This document shows positions 1 to 15,106 of a stretch of DNA of 64,000 nucleotides, piece by piece. Position 1 is the first letter of the stretch, and each line of letters begins with the position of its first letter. Location: positions 32,314,452-32,378,451 of the forward strand of contig CM043800.1 in the NCBI GenBank assembly GCA_023974075.1, in the 5' to 3' direction. The notes under the pieces were generated by a model. That model was given only the letters and a program-made list of their open reading frames with translations. It searched no databases and was not told where the DNA came from. A program made the translations under genes and the position numbers. Origin of the DNA: Chaenocephalus aceratus (lineage: Eukaryota; Chordata; Actinopteri; Perciformes; Channichthyidae).

Positions 1-378
1 AGGAGCGAGGAGGAGATTGTGGACACAAGCAGGGCGAGTAATACTGTATGTTTGAATCAATATCAAGATGAGAGGGAGATGCACTATACTGTAAATCTAT
101 AGTTTCCTGCAATGATACAATTGAAATGTTTTAATTGTAATAGCATTTATCATAATTTGTGTTTGTGTATAATTTATTCCTATTACATTTTCATTTCTAT
201 AAATAATTCATTTAAAAAAGGAGAACATAGCATAATATGATATCTATTTATACAAAAACATCGGAGGACCCAAGTTCCGGCCTGGTACCATACTGTATAC
301 GCATTTCACCCCCTCTGTCTCACACTTTCAACAATGTTATCTCCAATAAAAGCTAAAAATATTTATAATATTAATTAA

Positions 379-1132
379 CAGAGGTGGAAGAAGTATTAAT
401 AGTGTAGATACAGGTCTGTAAGTAGCAATATCACAGTTCAAGTAAAAGTACTGCATTACAAATTGTACTAGTGTAAAAGTACTTAAAGGGGACCTATCAT
501 GCAAAATGCACTTTTTGATGTATTTTATACATGAATATGTGTCCCCGGTGCGTCGGGGAACTCACGAAGCGTCAGAAAATAAAACCCTTTCTCTTTTCCT
601 CCGTACCCAAATCTTTTAAAAACGGGGGTACAACAGGCGGATGCAGATTTGCTGCCGATATGACGTCAAATCTGCGGCGGACCCACAGCACTATCAGAAA
701 CAATGCCTGACGTGTTTTGGACGTAATCTCGTCTTTGTTTACGTTAGCAAGCCTCGCTAACACTCGGAGCTAACCTGTACTGTAGAGCACATGTGTTTAA
801 AAAGCAGGAAATAAAAAAAGGAACTCACCTTGTGATGAACCCGCAAGAGAAAAAGCATTTGAGCTCCATACTGTTTCAGAAATAATCAAGTGTCCTCTCA
901 CGATTTGTTTAGCAAATGAAGGATCATTTAGTGGTTAAAATAAAGGTTTGAATGAACATTATTATCGTTTATGCATTTAGTAGAACATTAAATGTTCAGA
1001 TGGTAAAGGTGGGGTAGATTTCAGTATCTTAATGGTTGTGGTGTAGAAGTAAAAACAAGCAATAAAATACTAAAAGTATCTCTAAAAGTACATAACTTAA
1101 GTAAATGCTCTTACTTAATGTATTCCTCCGTG
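379..1132. mobile_element. Degraded hAT-type element with an inner TTAA-type fragment
   Basis: It starts CAGAGGTGGAAGAAGTA, a very common fish hAT end, and ends with the weak inverted match TATTCCTCCGTG. The flanks TTAATTAA and CTAATGAA agree at six of eight bases. Inner arms carry AAGTAAAAGTACT motifs. From 483 a second repeat begins at TTAAAGGGGACCTATCATGC, which looks like a TTAA-inserting element end; no matching right end was found. Confidence 0.6.
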
Positions 1133-1460
1133 CTAATGAATATTTAACATCAATAACTTGTCCATGTGCAGCTCGTGTTCAGTGCACTTGTCAGGGGAGA
1201 GTGAATTATTCACGAGTTTCAGAGGATAAGACGTTGTTTACTCCTTTCACACGAATGGTGTCCTTTCCCTTAAAGGTCACACACACACACATGGATGGAT
1301 TCATTTTACCATCCATTGTTAAATAAGGGGTCAAAGACACTCGGCAGAACAAAGACCATAACCTTCTTTCTCTAATTCACTTACCCATTTCTTTTTTTCA
1401 ATAGCTTATCAGCTCTGTTTCTTCACTAATTAAAACCATGCATGAAACAAGGGGATTGTA

Positions 1461-4758
<3,298 letters not shown>

Positions 4759-5105
4759 AAGGGGTGTCAAACTCAAATACACAGTGGGCCAAAATTAAAA
4801 AATCGGTAGAAAAAAAACTAACATGCCCTGTTGTCGTGAGAGAAAAAGTGCAGAAGGAAACATCCATGTAAACTCAGTGTGCTGCTCTGATGCTAGTTCA
4901 AGCAGATACTTGGCATCTCATCTTGAGTGCAAGTTCATCAATGTTTGGGCTCAGGCTCTGAGCTGAGGAGACCCTCAGGATGGAGTGAAGGTGTGTGTGC
5001 AATATACCGGCGGGCCAGATCTAATAGTAATTAAAAATTATCCTACGGGCCGAAATGAAATCCACCAAGGGCCTGCTTTGGCCCCCGGGCCTGGAGTTTG
5101 ACACA
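4759..5105. mobile_element. Small hAT-Charlie-like MITE
   Basis: The ends AAGGGGTGTCAAACTCAAAT and GGCCTGGAGTTTGACACA are inverted. Flanking 8-mers TATTAGAG (4751-4758) and TGTTAGAG (5106-5113) differ by one base. GGGCCAAAAT and GGGCCGAAATGAAAT subterminal strings are typical of this group. No coding content. Confidence 0.8.
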
Positions 5106-7312
5106 TGTTAGAGTATCAGATGGAAAGCTAATTCGTTTTTTTTTTTTGCAACAGGTGACGTCTAAGAGACCTGACTTCTTTCTGCGGGTTGATATTACTG
5201 CACATCATCCCTAGTTCAGAGCGTCCTTAATGACAGACTGCTATCAAGAAAGAACCGACTCCTGAATTTCCAAACTGACCAATCAGAATCGAGTATTCAA
5301 CCAAGCCATGTTATAATCTTGTATAACTTCCATGTGCTATGCTCTGTGTACAATGGAGACAAGAATAAAATAAAAGTGATTTGACAAAACATTATCACGT
5401 TCATAGCCGATGCTCTGTTGATCGAGTACAACTCCATTATGTGTTCCATGTGAGTGTGCTGTTAAGTGGGAGGTGATGAGCCTGTGGGGTTTCTGGATGA
5501 TACTTTGTCCTGCCAACGCCATCTGCACTGTTGGAACAGCTCTCCCTTTTTAAGCAGTCGCTACATCTGTTGGTGAATTCTCTCACACTGTTTACACAAA
5601 TCAGATCATCTGTGTGTGTGTGTGTGTGTGTGTGTGTTCCTCTTCTATTTCTGTAATGACAGTTTTTCAAATGAACACTATTAAGGTTAGGACATCTGTG
5701 GGACATATGAGGAGAATATGACGTGCTCTCACTTTGAAGAAAAGACTTGGATTTATGGTTGAACTTAGATTTATGATTAGGGCTGAGGCTAGGCTTGTAG
5801 TGCTGAGCCAAATTTAAATAAATGAAGTATTCCTTAATTAATCAAGGACACCAGCAGCTGCATGTGCTGATGTTGCACTTGTTGAACTGCCTGCAGTGCT
5901 TAAATTAGACCTTCAAAGAATTATTTGTAAAGATATTTCACTGAATTAAAAAGTAATCCTTCTCATCTATAGAAAGGCTTCTCATCTTTTGTTAAGGTAA
6001 TTGAAATGTCATTAACTTCACTTAAACAACTTGATCTCCCGATTAGTCGAGATGTATTATTTTACATCCATAATTTAGGGATTTTCTATATATATTTAAT
6101 GTAATTCTTCAGTTGCATTTCATCAGCAGTCTACACATATGCCTCAGCTGTAGATTTCTGATTTATAGTTGGATATACTGTAGGAATAAGGCACCACCTC
6201 AAGCCTAGATAAACATTTTGGCCACAAGCTCCACACAAATATTTCCTAAATTAGCTGTATCAACATCCTTTTATCTACTTAATGGTACAGATCAACGGCA
6301 GGTACGCAAGTTCTTTTCAAACTGTTGTTACTTCCTAGTAACTTTTACTTTGCAAGTCTCTATACTGAATAACATACGACTGCGCTCCAATGGTTGTGTT
6401 TACATCCTTTCATTCACTGGGATAGAGCGGCAATAGAAACAAGTATAATGTTTGCAATGGAGAAAGCTTTAAAAGACAAGGGGAAGGAAAATATTACCAC
6501 GCCTATTTTCTACTTCCTTTATGTTGTCTTCACTCAAAACTATCTAAACCTGCATCTGAAACATAAAGGAGAAAACACAATCCATAGCTGCTGTACCCCA
6601 ACGTGTCGTTACATTTCTGAAGTGTCACGTGTAGGCTCTAAAGCTACGCTATAACACCCGAATGCAATATGAATCCACCTTAACTGCTGAAGATGTAGTA
6701 GTGTTACAAATGTGTCAAGTGTATGTTAGTAGTACTTCAGCCAATATAACAGTAGTGGAGTTCTACTTGTGATTTAATTTGCATTAAGTGCTTACAATCT
6801 GAACGCCTGTTCCACCACCAAGCGCGTTTGGTTCACTGTGTAGAGAAAAAAAAGAAAACTTAGTCCTGTTTGTGAAAATGAACACATTGCATACTCTAGA
6901 CTTCAAGGATGAAGTTTATTTTTCTCTCCTCTCGCAGTAAAAAGGCTTATCTAGGGAGATAAACAATTTAGCAGATGAGCTCACAGCTAGAAGTGGTGCG
7001 CCGTGGTTTGGTGGTCCTGAGCCATATCAGGACACCATTTGGTCCATAGTTCACCCTGCTGGGTAATAATACTATTCACTCTGCTGCTCCCGTGCCCTCG
7101 CCATCTGGGGATTTAATGAGCCCAGAACGTCCTTGTTGATGCCAACCAATTGCAGAGCTCGCACCGAGTCCTCCTGGTTAGTCCAACTCCAAGGGAGCAG
7201 AGGAACGTGTCCCATACAGCGAGATGTATAGTGTTGGGAAAATACTGAATGTATTCTTCCAATATCAGAGTAGCACATTATAACAAAGGCCCTACGTAGC
7301 TGTGTACGTAAT
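5106..7312. other. Intergenic stretch with one (TG)n tract
   Basis: A TG run sits at 5611-5637. The rest is AT-rich with no supported gene. The segment 6985-7270 is GC-richer but shows no recognised protein. Confidence 0.55.
5611..5637. repeat. (TG)13 microsatellite
   Basis: A 27-base TG run. Confidence 0.95.
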
Positions 7313-9850
7313 CAATCAATCAATGTTTATTTATATAGCCCAATATCACAAATGTTACATTTGTCTCAGTGGAATTCACAGTTTGTACAGAATATCAGTA
7401 TGATAATACGACACCCTCTGTCCTTAGACCCTCACATCGTACAAGGAAAAACTTCTGGAGAAAACCCACAGTTTAAAGGGAAAAATGGGAGAAACCTCAG
7501 AGAGAGCAACAGAGGAGGGATCCCTCTCCCAGGACGGACAGACGTGCAATAGATGCCGTGTGTAAATTGAAAAGATAATATATTTGCAACATAGGTAATC
7601 CAAATATTTGGAAATGCATGTGTGTATAATAGGAAGATGAATCCACGAGGATATCCATCCAGGACCTATGATCCAGGACCACAGCCACGACTCGCGATCC
7701 AGGGCTCACGATGCAGGACACAGGACCGCAGGATCATCCATGACTCCGGATCCCGGCGTATATAGACACCAAAAAGAAAGAAATTTGCGGAAGCTGGGTT
7801 AATCGGAACATGAGAGTACACAGGTATAGACAGAGAGAAGGAAGAAGTAAGATGTCCCCCGACAAACTAAGCCTATATCAGCAAAACTAGGGGCTGAATC
7901 TAATCAGCCCTAACTATAAGCTTTATCAAAAAGGAAGGTCTTAAGCGCACTCTTAAAAACGGATAGGGTGTCTGCAGCCCGAACACAAACTGGAAGCTGA
8001 TTCCACAAATGTGGAGCTTGATAAGAAAAGGCTCTGGCTCCAATTGTACTTTTAGAGACTCTAATAACAACCAACAACCCTGCATTCTTGGAACGCAATG
8101 CCCTAATAGGACAGTAGGGTATAATAAATATAAAAGTTCTTTAAGGTAAGATGGCACCTTCCCATTAAGGGCTTTATAGGCGAGAAGAAGAATTGTAATT
8201 ATATCCTGTGTTCTATAGGGAGCCAGTGTAAGGCAGCCAGAACAGGAGTAATGTGGTCCCTTTTCCTAACTCTGGTTAGTACACGAGCTGCAGCATTTTG
8301 AATCAGCTGAAGCGACTTGACTGACTTCTTGGTACACCCTGATAATAAAGAGTTACAATAATCCAGCCTTGAAGTAACAAATGCATGGACTAGTTTCTCT
8401 GCATCGTTTTGAGGCAAGATATGCCTGATTTTTGCAATGTTACGTAGATGGAAGTAGGCGGTCCTTGAAATTGATTTTATGTGGGCGTTAAAGGATAAAT
8501 CCTGATCAAATATAACACCAAGATTCCTTACAGTCTCACTGGAGGCCAAATTAATGCCATCCATAGTTAGTATATCTTTAAATAATTTGTTTCATAGATT
8601 CTTCGGGCCAAGTACAATAACTTCAGTTTTGGTCGTGTTTAACATCGAAAAATGTAAGGTCATCCACGTTTTTAAGTCCTTGAGGCAGTCTTGAATTTTA
8701 TTTAGATGATTAATTTCATCAGGCTTGATTGATAAATATAGTTGAGCATCATCCGCATAACAATGACAATTTACAGAATAATTCCTTATAATATTGCCTA
8801 ACGGAAGCATATATAATGTGAACAAAATAGGTCCGAGCACTGATCCCTGTGGCACTCCATGACTTTGGTTTGCGTGGAAGATTCATCGTTGACACGTACA
8901 AACTGAGAGCGTTCAGATAGATAGGACCTAAACCAGCCTAAAGCAGTTCCCTATATGCCAACTAAGTGCTCTAGTCTTTGCAATAAGATATCATGATCGA
9001 TAGTATAAAATGCAGCACTGAGATCGAGCAAAACAAGAATAGAGAGTCCCTTGTCAGAGGCTATTATAATGTCATTTATGACTTTAACCAGAGCTGTTTC
9101 TGTGCTATGATGTGTTCTAAAGCCAGACTGAAAATCTTCAAATAAATCATTGTTTTTTAAGTAATCACACAACTGTTTTGCGACCGCTTTCTCAAGAATT
9201 TTTGAGAGGAACGGAAGATTAGAAATAGGTCTATAGTTGGCTAAAACCTCTGGATTGAGGTTGTGCTTTTTAAGAAGCGGTTTTATCACTGCTACTTTGA
9301 ATGATTGTGGAACATAGCCTGATAATAAAGACATATTCATAATATTTAATAAAGAAGTGCTAATTAATGGAAAAACTTCCTTCAACAGCTTAGTTGGAAT
9401 TGGGTCTAACATGCACGTTGATGGTTTAGAAGAGAGAATCATTGAATTTAATTGTTCAAGGTTTTTGGCTGAAAAGCATTCTAGTTTACTATCTAGTGTA
9501 ATATTAGAACTTACGTTTCCGGGAGCTGTTGATAACACTATACTGGTCAAAGGCAAGAGGTCATTAATTTTGTTTCTAAGAGTAACAATTTTATCGTTAA
9601 AAAAGCACATAAAATCATTACTGCTGAGTGCTATGGGAATAGAAGGCTCAATCGAGCTGTGGCTCTCTGTCAGCCTGGCTACAGTGCTGAAAAGAAATCT
9701 TGCATTATTCTTATTCTCATCTATTAATGAAGAGTAGTAGGCTGTTCTCGCTTTACGCAGTGCTTTCTTATATTCATTGAGAGTAATATGCCAAATTAAA
9801 CGAGATTCTTCAAGTTTAGTGGAACGCCATATCCTTTCAAGTATCCTTTC
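7313..9850 (-). mobile_element. L2-type LINE, 5'-truncated and frame-broken
   Basis: Read on the minus strand from about 9850: an RT upstream region (RIWRSTKLEESRLIW..., NDKIVTLRNKIND), fingers/palm motifs (YRPISNLPFLSKILEKAVAK, FQSGFRTHHSTETALVKV, LLDLSAAFYTIDHDILLQRL), PQGSVLGPILFTLYMLPLG, YADDAQLYLS, LNTTKTEVIVLGP, LGVIFDQDLSFNAHIKS and the C-terminal HITPVLAALHWLPIEHRI. In the AFDTIDH box the D is replaced (AFYTIDH). Frames break near 8945, 8590 and 8195. The 3' end is TTTATTTATATAGCCC with an ATTGATTG tail at 7313-7325. The endonuclease is missing. This gives about 2.5 kb of a 4-5 kb element. Confidence 0.9.
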
Positions 9851-10181
9851 AAGATGCTAAAGATCTTAAGTTTAAGAGACCACATTTAATATTCCTGTTT
9901 TGTTGCACTGTAGTAGTTGTTACATTTACTTTTATTAGGTTATTATTAGGGCTGTCAAACGATTACAAATTGTAATCAGATTAATCACAGTTTAAAAATT
10001 AATTAATCATGATTAATCACCATTCGAACTATGTCCAAAATATGCCATTTCTTTATGTATATTGTTGTGGGAATGGAAAAATAAATGAAAGAAGGCGGAT
10101 ATATCCATTTAACATACAGTATCTATGTTTATTATAACATTTTTCTGCGTGTCAAAATGAAAGACAACCCACACACGTATC

Positions 10182-11262
10182 CAGTGGCGTTTCTATATGT
10201 ACAAAAGTGGTGGGGCACAAAAAACTTAGATGTCTATATATAAGCTTCTGCAGAGAGGTTCATGGCTGGTGAGGCACTGGCACTGACTCTTCAGGTTTAC
10301 AAATATATTAAATCAAAATATAATATTATTTTCACAAGCTTTTTTTGTCTGATGCTTCAATTACTTTTAAACAGACAGTTCAACAGAAGGATACCCAAAA
10401 AAATGTAATTTTATCATTTAAATATTGAATTGTTCTCTCTTAGTAAGATCCCATTTTCAATAAAATTGCAGTCTTACCTTGACTTGAAGATTAAGTCCAT
10501 TTGCCTATCCTTCTGGACAAAAATCTCTATTACTTTTTTGTAAAAGTCCTCCTTATCTTCTTGTAGTTTCAAAAGTCTATCATACATCTAATCTAATCAA
10601 TAGATTTTTGATTCGAAAATGATAAAAGTAGGGTAGACATGTGGATATTATCCGGCTGAACAAAACGTACATTTATCTAACAGCTACGTTTCCCACAGAT
10701 CTTATTTTGAGCTATTTTCTAATATCCTATGGAGAAATCTCGTTGCTTTTTTGTGGAGGGAAGCCATGCGCAGCTTACTTCCTGGTTTTAGGACGCCTCA
10801 CTGCAGCTCTCTCTCCTCCTCTTCACACACCACACTTTTCGCGGCACACTTACTTACAGCCAATCAGCTCTGAATTATGATGATGACGTATGGTGGGGAT
10901 GGCAGCACTTTGCCCCTATGGTCATTATTTTTTGCCACACACATTAAATAGGAAAATACTCTGAGCATGCGCAGTGTAGTTTTTGCAGTCACCGTTCACT
11001 TAGACAGTCAGAGGGAGGGGCAGGATCAGGTTTTGTCCCACATGGCTCTAAACAGCTCAATAGGCACACACTGTAGACACTAATTAGAAGAACACATACT
11101 AAAACAGCAATGTACAGACGAATCAGATGATTAAACATGATCTTAAAATATATTTTATATATTTTTTAATTAATTTTTTGCATTTTGTTGTAATCATTAT
11201 TTTAATACTTTCTGCTGACACTAGGTGGGGCTGCACCTGCCCCTAATGACCAGTCGCCACTG
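10182..11262. mobile_element. hAT-like transposon nested in the 9947-12102 hAT
   Basis: It begins CAGTGGCGTTTCTA and ends CAGTCGCCACTG. The flanking 8-mers CACGTATC (10174-10181) and CACCTATC (11263-11270) differ at one base, as expected of an aged hAT duplication. It is AT-rich with no recognised protein and contains an ISL2EU-family end. Confidence 0.8.
10595..10812. mobile_element. Fragment: one end of the ISL2EU-like family
   Basis: Reverse-complement similarity to the left end of the element at 29015: shared ATTATCCGGCTGAACAAAAC, CAGATCTTATTTTGAGC, ATCCTATGGAGAAAT and CTGGTTTTAGGACGCCTCAC. The terminus falls at about 10812. No partner end or SWIM-YqaJ piece is present, so it is a truncated or solo end carried inside a hAT. 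Confidence 0.75.
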
Positions 11263-12279
11263 CACCTATCAATCATCAAACCGTGGGGTCTTAATTCATT
11301 ACGTGTTGATTTCTATCAACGGGGGAGTACTTCAGGACAGGAGTACTAGAAGTCGACAGAGGGGGAGGGGGGGGCGGCGGCGGCGGCTAGTGGAGTACTT
11401 CTTGACCACAGAGTGTGAACGTTGTGATCAGCTGTTTTAGCGCAGTTCTCCAGTGAAGGGGGGGAGTCTCCCTCCGCAGCCGGTTGGCGTAGTTTTGACA
11501 CAATTCCGTTGTACAGACCGACGTTAACAGCAGCCCTGTCTGTGCACATGGAGACCGACTCTGTCGTCTGGTGATCTAACCGCCTTCTGGAAAAGCTTCA
11601 CAAGTAGTCGGTACGCAAATGCGCTTTGTAACACAAGTGACGGTATGCATTTCAGATTATGCACATAACCTGCGTACCAGTTATGTGCACCCCTGTACAA
11701 CAGCAAAAGTATTCTCCATCGGGACTTCCTGCAACAACACCACGCCGTTATCTTGATTCTGATTGGCCAGAAGACATTATCAAAGATGTTCTATTGAGAA
11801 GACGATCACTACGTGACAAAAGTTTTCAAAACCGTGGCTACTGAAATCAATCTTACTAACTGTGCAATTTACTCCGCGCGAGTTGGCAGACTTTATTTTG
11901 CTTACTTTAACATAATTTTTCATGATGGGGCTAAGCCATTTCTTGGTATGGGTGTAGCCTACCCCAGCCATACCCTGGCGCTGCCACTGGTGGCACGTAT
12001 GGGGCGGGCCATTCTGCACATGCGTTAAATGCGTTAAATATTTTAACGCAATTAATTCAAAAAATTTATTACCGCCGTTAACGTGATACTTTGACAGCAC
12101 TAGTTATTATGTATGACACCTCTATTAGGTTTTACCTTAACTTGTCCTTGGGCAGACACACACACTGCTAATATTGGGTATTTTATTGGGTTCGGGATTC
12201 CTATGGATGACTGCCTAGGAGAGAGCGCAGAGAAGCGTGTAAGACTGTGACTCCGCCTCCTGGTCTCAACTCCAGTTTG

Positions 12280-12474
12280 TCATGGATTAAGTCCACAAAG
12301 CCCTGAAATGTTTGCCGAAATGAGATTTGCACCTTCCAAAGTAGGATGAATGCCGTCTCTCTTAATCAGACCAGGTTTTCCCCAGAAGGCTGTCCAACTA
12401 TTTACGAAGCCCACATTGTTTGCTGGGCACCACCAAGACAACCAGCGCTGAAATGATGACATGCGGCTATACAT
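12280..12474 (-). pseudogene. SGNH-esterase-like fragment of a retroelement ORF
   Basis: Minus-strand open frame of 64 codons with [20 protein letters not shown] then [13 protein letters not shown]. The RDG(I/L)HP...G...L..NI pattern is the C-terminal Asp-His block of SGNH/GDSL esterase domains that occur in ORF1 of many fish LINEs and related elements. The N-terminal Ser block is missing, so it is a fragment. Confidence 0.55.
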
Positions 12475-12536
12475 GTCATCACGTAACAGGATGTATGATT
12501 ACCTAGAAGAGCAACAGGACTGTTTTAGGTATTTGA

Positions 12537-12609
12537 TAGCTATGTGATTAACATGATGATTCAGCCTCTAAGCCATAGAGGCTGAATCATCATGTTAATC
12601 ACACAGCTA
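12537..12609. repeat. Long near-perfect hairpin (33-bp arms, 7-base loop)
   Basis: Arms 12537-12569 and 12577-12602 onward to 12609 are reverse complements with one mismatch. The inner 26 bases, GTGATTAACATGATGATTCA plus GCCTCT, pair perfectly around the loop AAGCCAT. It is not part of a transposon I recognise. Confidence 0.95.
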
Positions 12610-12659
12610 GAAGATTACAGAGAAAATCAGCGACGTAAAACGCTATGTGGGTCATAAGA

Positions 12660-12985
12660 AGTAAACGGTTACGTCATGACGCAAACGATGACGCGATGAC
12701 GCAATAATTCACCTTTGAACCTAATTCACCTTTGAACCTGCACCTGTAGCAATGAGTGGACCAAAGAAAAGAAAAGTCGACAATGTTAATGAGGAGTGGA
12801 CAGCTAAATATTTTTTCACCGAAGTGCGATATAAGGCTGTATGTCTTATTTGCCAAGAAACCGTTGCAGTTTTCAAAGAATACAATATCAGCCGCCACTT
12901 TTTCACCATCTTCTACTGGCCCAGCCCGTCTGTCAAATTTTAAAACTCACAGTGGCCCCCGAGCCAAAATGTTTGCCCACCCCTG
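12660..12985 (+). mobile_element. hAT-Charlie fragment with BED-like zinc-finger ORF start
   Basis: The ORF at 12752-12943 begins MSGPKKRKVDNVNEEWTAKY and has VCLICQETVAVFKEYNISRH, the BED-like finger that opens the hAT (Charlie8/GTF2IRD2-type) transposases; after C-x2-C and one H it jumps to non-coding sequence. The right end GTTTGCCCACCCCTG at 12985 is the hAT terminus. Direct repeats GATGACGC (12682-12705) and ATTCACCTTTGAACCTAATT (12706-12738) precede the ORF. The transposase core is deleted. Confidence 0.7.
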
Positions 12986-12999
12986 CTCTATGGAGATAG

Positions 13000-13265
13000 A
13001 CATATGACAAGCATGATCATTTCTGACATGGAGCTAATCTGAACTAAACATTGTAAACTGCTTTGAACCGGTATTCCTCCATCTTGTGACTGTGTAAACC
13101 CTCTCTTGTATATAAGCATGTGAAGGACACTGTTCTGGCACCTATAGTTGTCCCATATGCTCTGTATGTGATGACTACTTCCATTCTTGCAAGGATAATA
13201 AATACATGTATCCTGATATTGAAACTCAAGCCGGTGACGAGTGATATTTTTCTATCACATAGAGA
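13000..13265 (+). repeat. Candidate solo LTR or retroelement promoter fragment
   Basis: Holds a TATATAAGC box at about 13110 and AATAAATAC about 90 bases later, the spacing of an LTR promoter and poly(A) signal, with GTGATATTTTTCTATCACA near the end. TG...CA ends with a clean target duplication could not be fixed, so this is tentative. Confidence 0.3.
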
Positions 13266-14355
13266 AGCCCTGCATGAGGCGAATACTACTGTAAGCATTA
13301 CACTCTCGGTCAAACCTACACAGCAATATACACACTCTGCATGCTCTCCATGTATCTGTACATCATCAATCTGATAGTTACAACCGCATAATTTCTTCAA
13401 AATTGAGGATGAAGTCCAATGCTACAGAGAGTGCTCCAACATGACTGAGGAGCTTAGCAGCGTTGCATTATCTTAGTTAAACATCTGCAATTAGCAAGCC
13501 ACACTGTTCCACTTTTCATTAACCCCTAAAACACCTCAGGCGTCTACTTCCAAACTCTCAGTACTGACGTGGAAGTTTGTTTTTCTCTAAAGTTTGATTT
13601 CCACGAAGACTCCATGCAGGGGTTGAGGCAGGGGGGGGGGGGGGCACTGTGGAGTCAGTCTCCAGCTCCAGGTCTGGGTGAACTTCTTTGTCTTGCAGAA
13701 TGAGGCAACAAAAAAAGATCAATACTGTGTGTAGCTCATGTTGTGCCCTGCTTTGAGTTGTGTCGTCTTCACATAGCAGCGGTCCCATCTGCAGAGCGCA
13801 CTGATGGTGGTGAAATCCTCCCTGTGATGGAGGACTTAAAAGAGACAGAGCTCTCCCAAAAGGCCTGAGAGGGACTCTGTCAAAGCCCTCTTGTGATGTT
13901 CTTAAGGCTTGGAGAACCAAAAAGGATTTCAACTGGTATTTATTTAGTATTCTAAAAATACATTAAAGGGGATGTCTTCTGTTATTTTGTGTGGTTCTTA
14001 TGTCATTCCAAAATATGTTTTTACAAATGTTTCGATCTCTTTGGCAAAAACATAGGTTGATTGTCACAGCAGGAAATTGTTTGATGTTTTATTGTTATGT
14101 TATTATTCACTTGGGAGATATTTTTGTATTATTTAATTACACATCCTTTCAGCATCTGGGCATCCTGGTGAAGTGGCTCAGGAGGGTTAATACTCAGAAT
14201 AAAATGATGCAAGTATAACTTTGATATTGCATTATTATTGCGATTGGTGAACTGAAATGACTGTTCTAGCTCATGAACATATTTTCAGGCGATAAACATG
14301 TTTTCTCCTCACGGGTACAATGCTGATAAAATTAAATAAAAACAAGAAAATGTTG
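13266..14355. other. Intergenic stretch with a G14 homopolymer
   Basis: G14 at 13631-13644. The 124-codon frame across it on the minus strand has no recognisable domain. Nothing else is supported. Confidence 0.55.
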
Positions 14356-14363
14356 GTGCCAAT

Positions 14364-15098
14364 CAGAGATGGGGTCGTTACTAAAAAAAAGTAATATATT
14401 ACATATTACATATTACTTTAAAAAAAAGTAATATATTACACTACTTCGTTACTCTCTACATAAAGCAACTCGTTACTTTACTCGTTACTTTACTCGCAGG
14501 GCCGGCCCGCCCCTCCCTGCAGGCAGATCACGCAGACTGCTAAAGTTTCAAATGTTCTCTTTAGTTCAGTTTCCATTGTCATAAGACTGATCCAGATCCT
14601 GAATGTTTTCCTATCTGACCATGGCTGTCCTCTGTCTCCTGCTATCTGTATATTTTGCTCACGCTGTTGCGTCGGCGTGTTCTCCTGCGTGTTGGCCATG
14701 TGTTGCACTGGAACCAGACACCGCAAAGACTTCAGCCGAGCACGTACGAACTGCGCATGCGTGAGTGGCAATAACTCTCCTTACCAGCAGGCGGCGGTAG
14801 TGTGTATTCGTCATTCAAAACAGGCAACAACCGGAAAACAGAGAAGAAGAACAGACTACGTGATATAAACAAACAACAAATAGCTGTGCGGTAGCTTCAC
14901 ATTAGCATGTGTTCTTTGCAGGTGTTTGTTGAGGTTTGATTATGACTGATTTTAGTAAGTAACGAAGTAACGTGTGTCGGGGCAATGTTAGTAACTGTAG
15001 TGTGATTACTGAATTATAAAAGTAGCGCGTTACACTACTCCGTTACCGACAAAAGTAATATTATTACAGTAACTTTGTACAGAGTACACCCAACTCTG
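14364..15098. mobile_element. 735-bp non-autonomous hAT transposon, intact ends
   Basis: It starts CAGAGATGGGGTCGTTACT and ends ACACCCAACTCTG, with a perfect 8-bp duplication GTGCCAAT (14356-14363, 15099-15106). Arms are rich in GTTACTTTACTCGTTACT-type repeats that are inverted at the two ends. The interior includes a GCGCATGCG motif and short spurious frames only. It is the same family as the outer element at 28451-34364. Confidence 0.95.
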
Positions 15099-15106
15099 GT
15101 GCCAAT

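Larger units (their letters stand above)
9947..12102. mobile_element. hAT transposon (TAGGGCTGTCAA type) with nested insertions
   Basis: The left end is TAGGGCTGTCAAACGATTA and the right end is TTGACAGCACTA. A perfect 8-bp duplication GTTATTAT occurs at 9939-9946 and 12103-12110. The subterminal region has alternating AATTAATTAATCATGATTAA motifs. It has no transposase. A second hAT lies inside (10182-11262). The 11271-11940 interior includes a GGC-rich stretch (11360-11390) and no coding frame I can support. Confidence 0.93.

Noticed and set aside
13558..13932. 124-codon minus-strand frame with a poly-Pro stretch
   Set aside because: The prolines come from the G14 run; the rest matches no family and lacks splice context.
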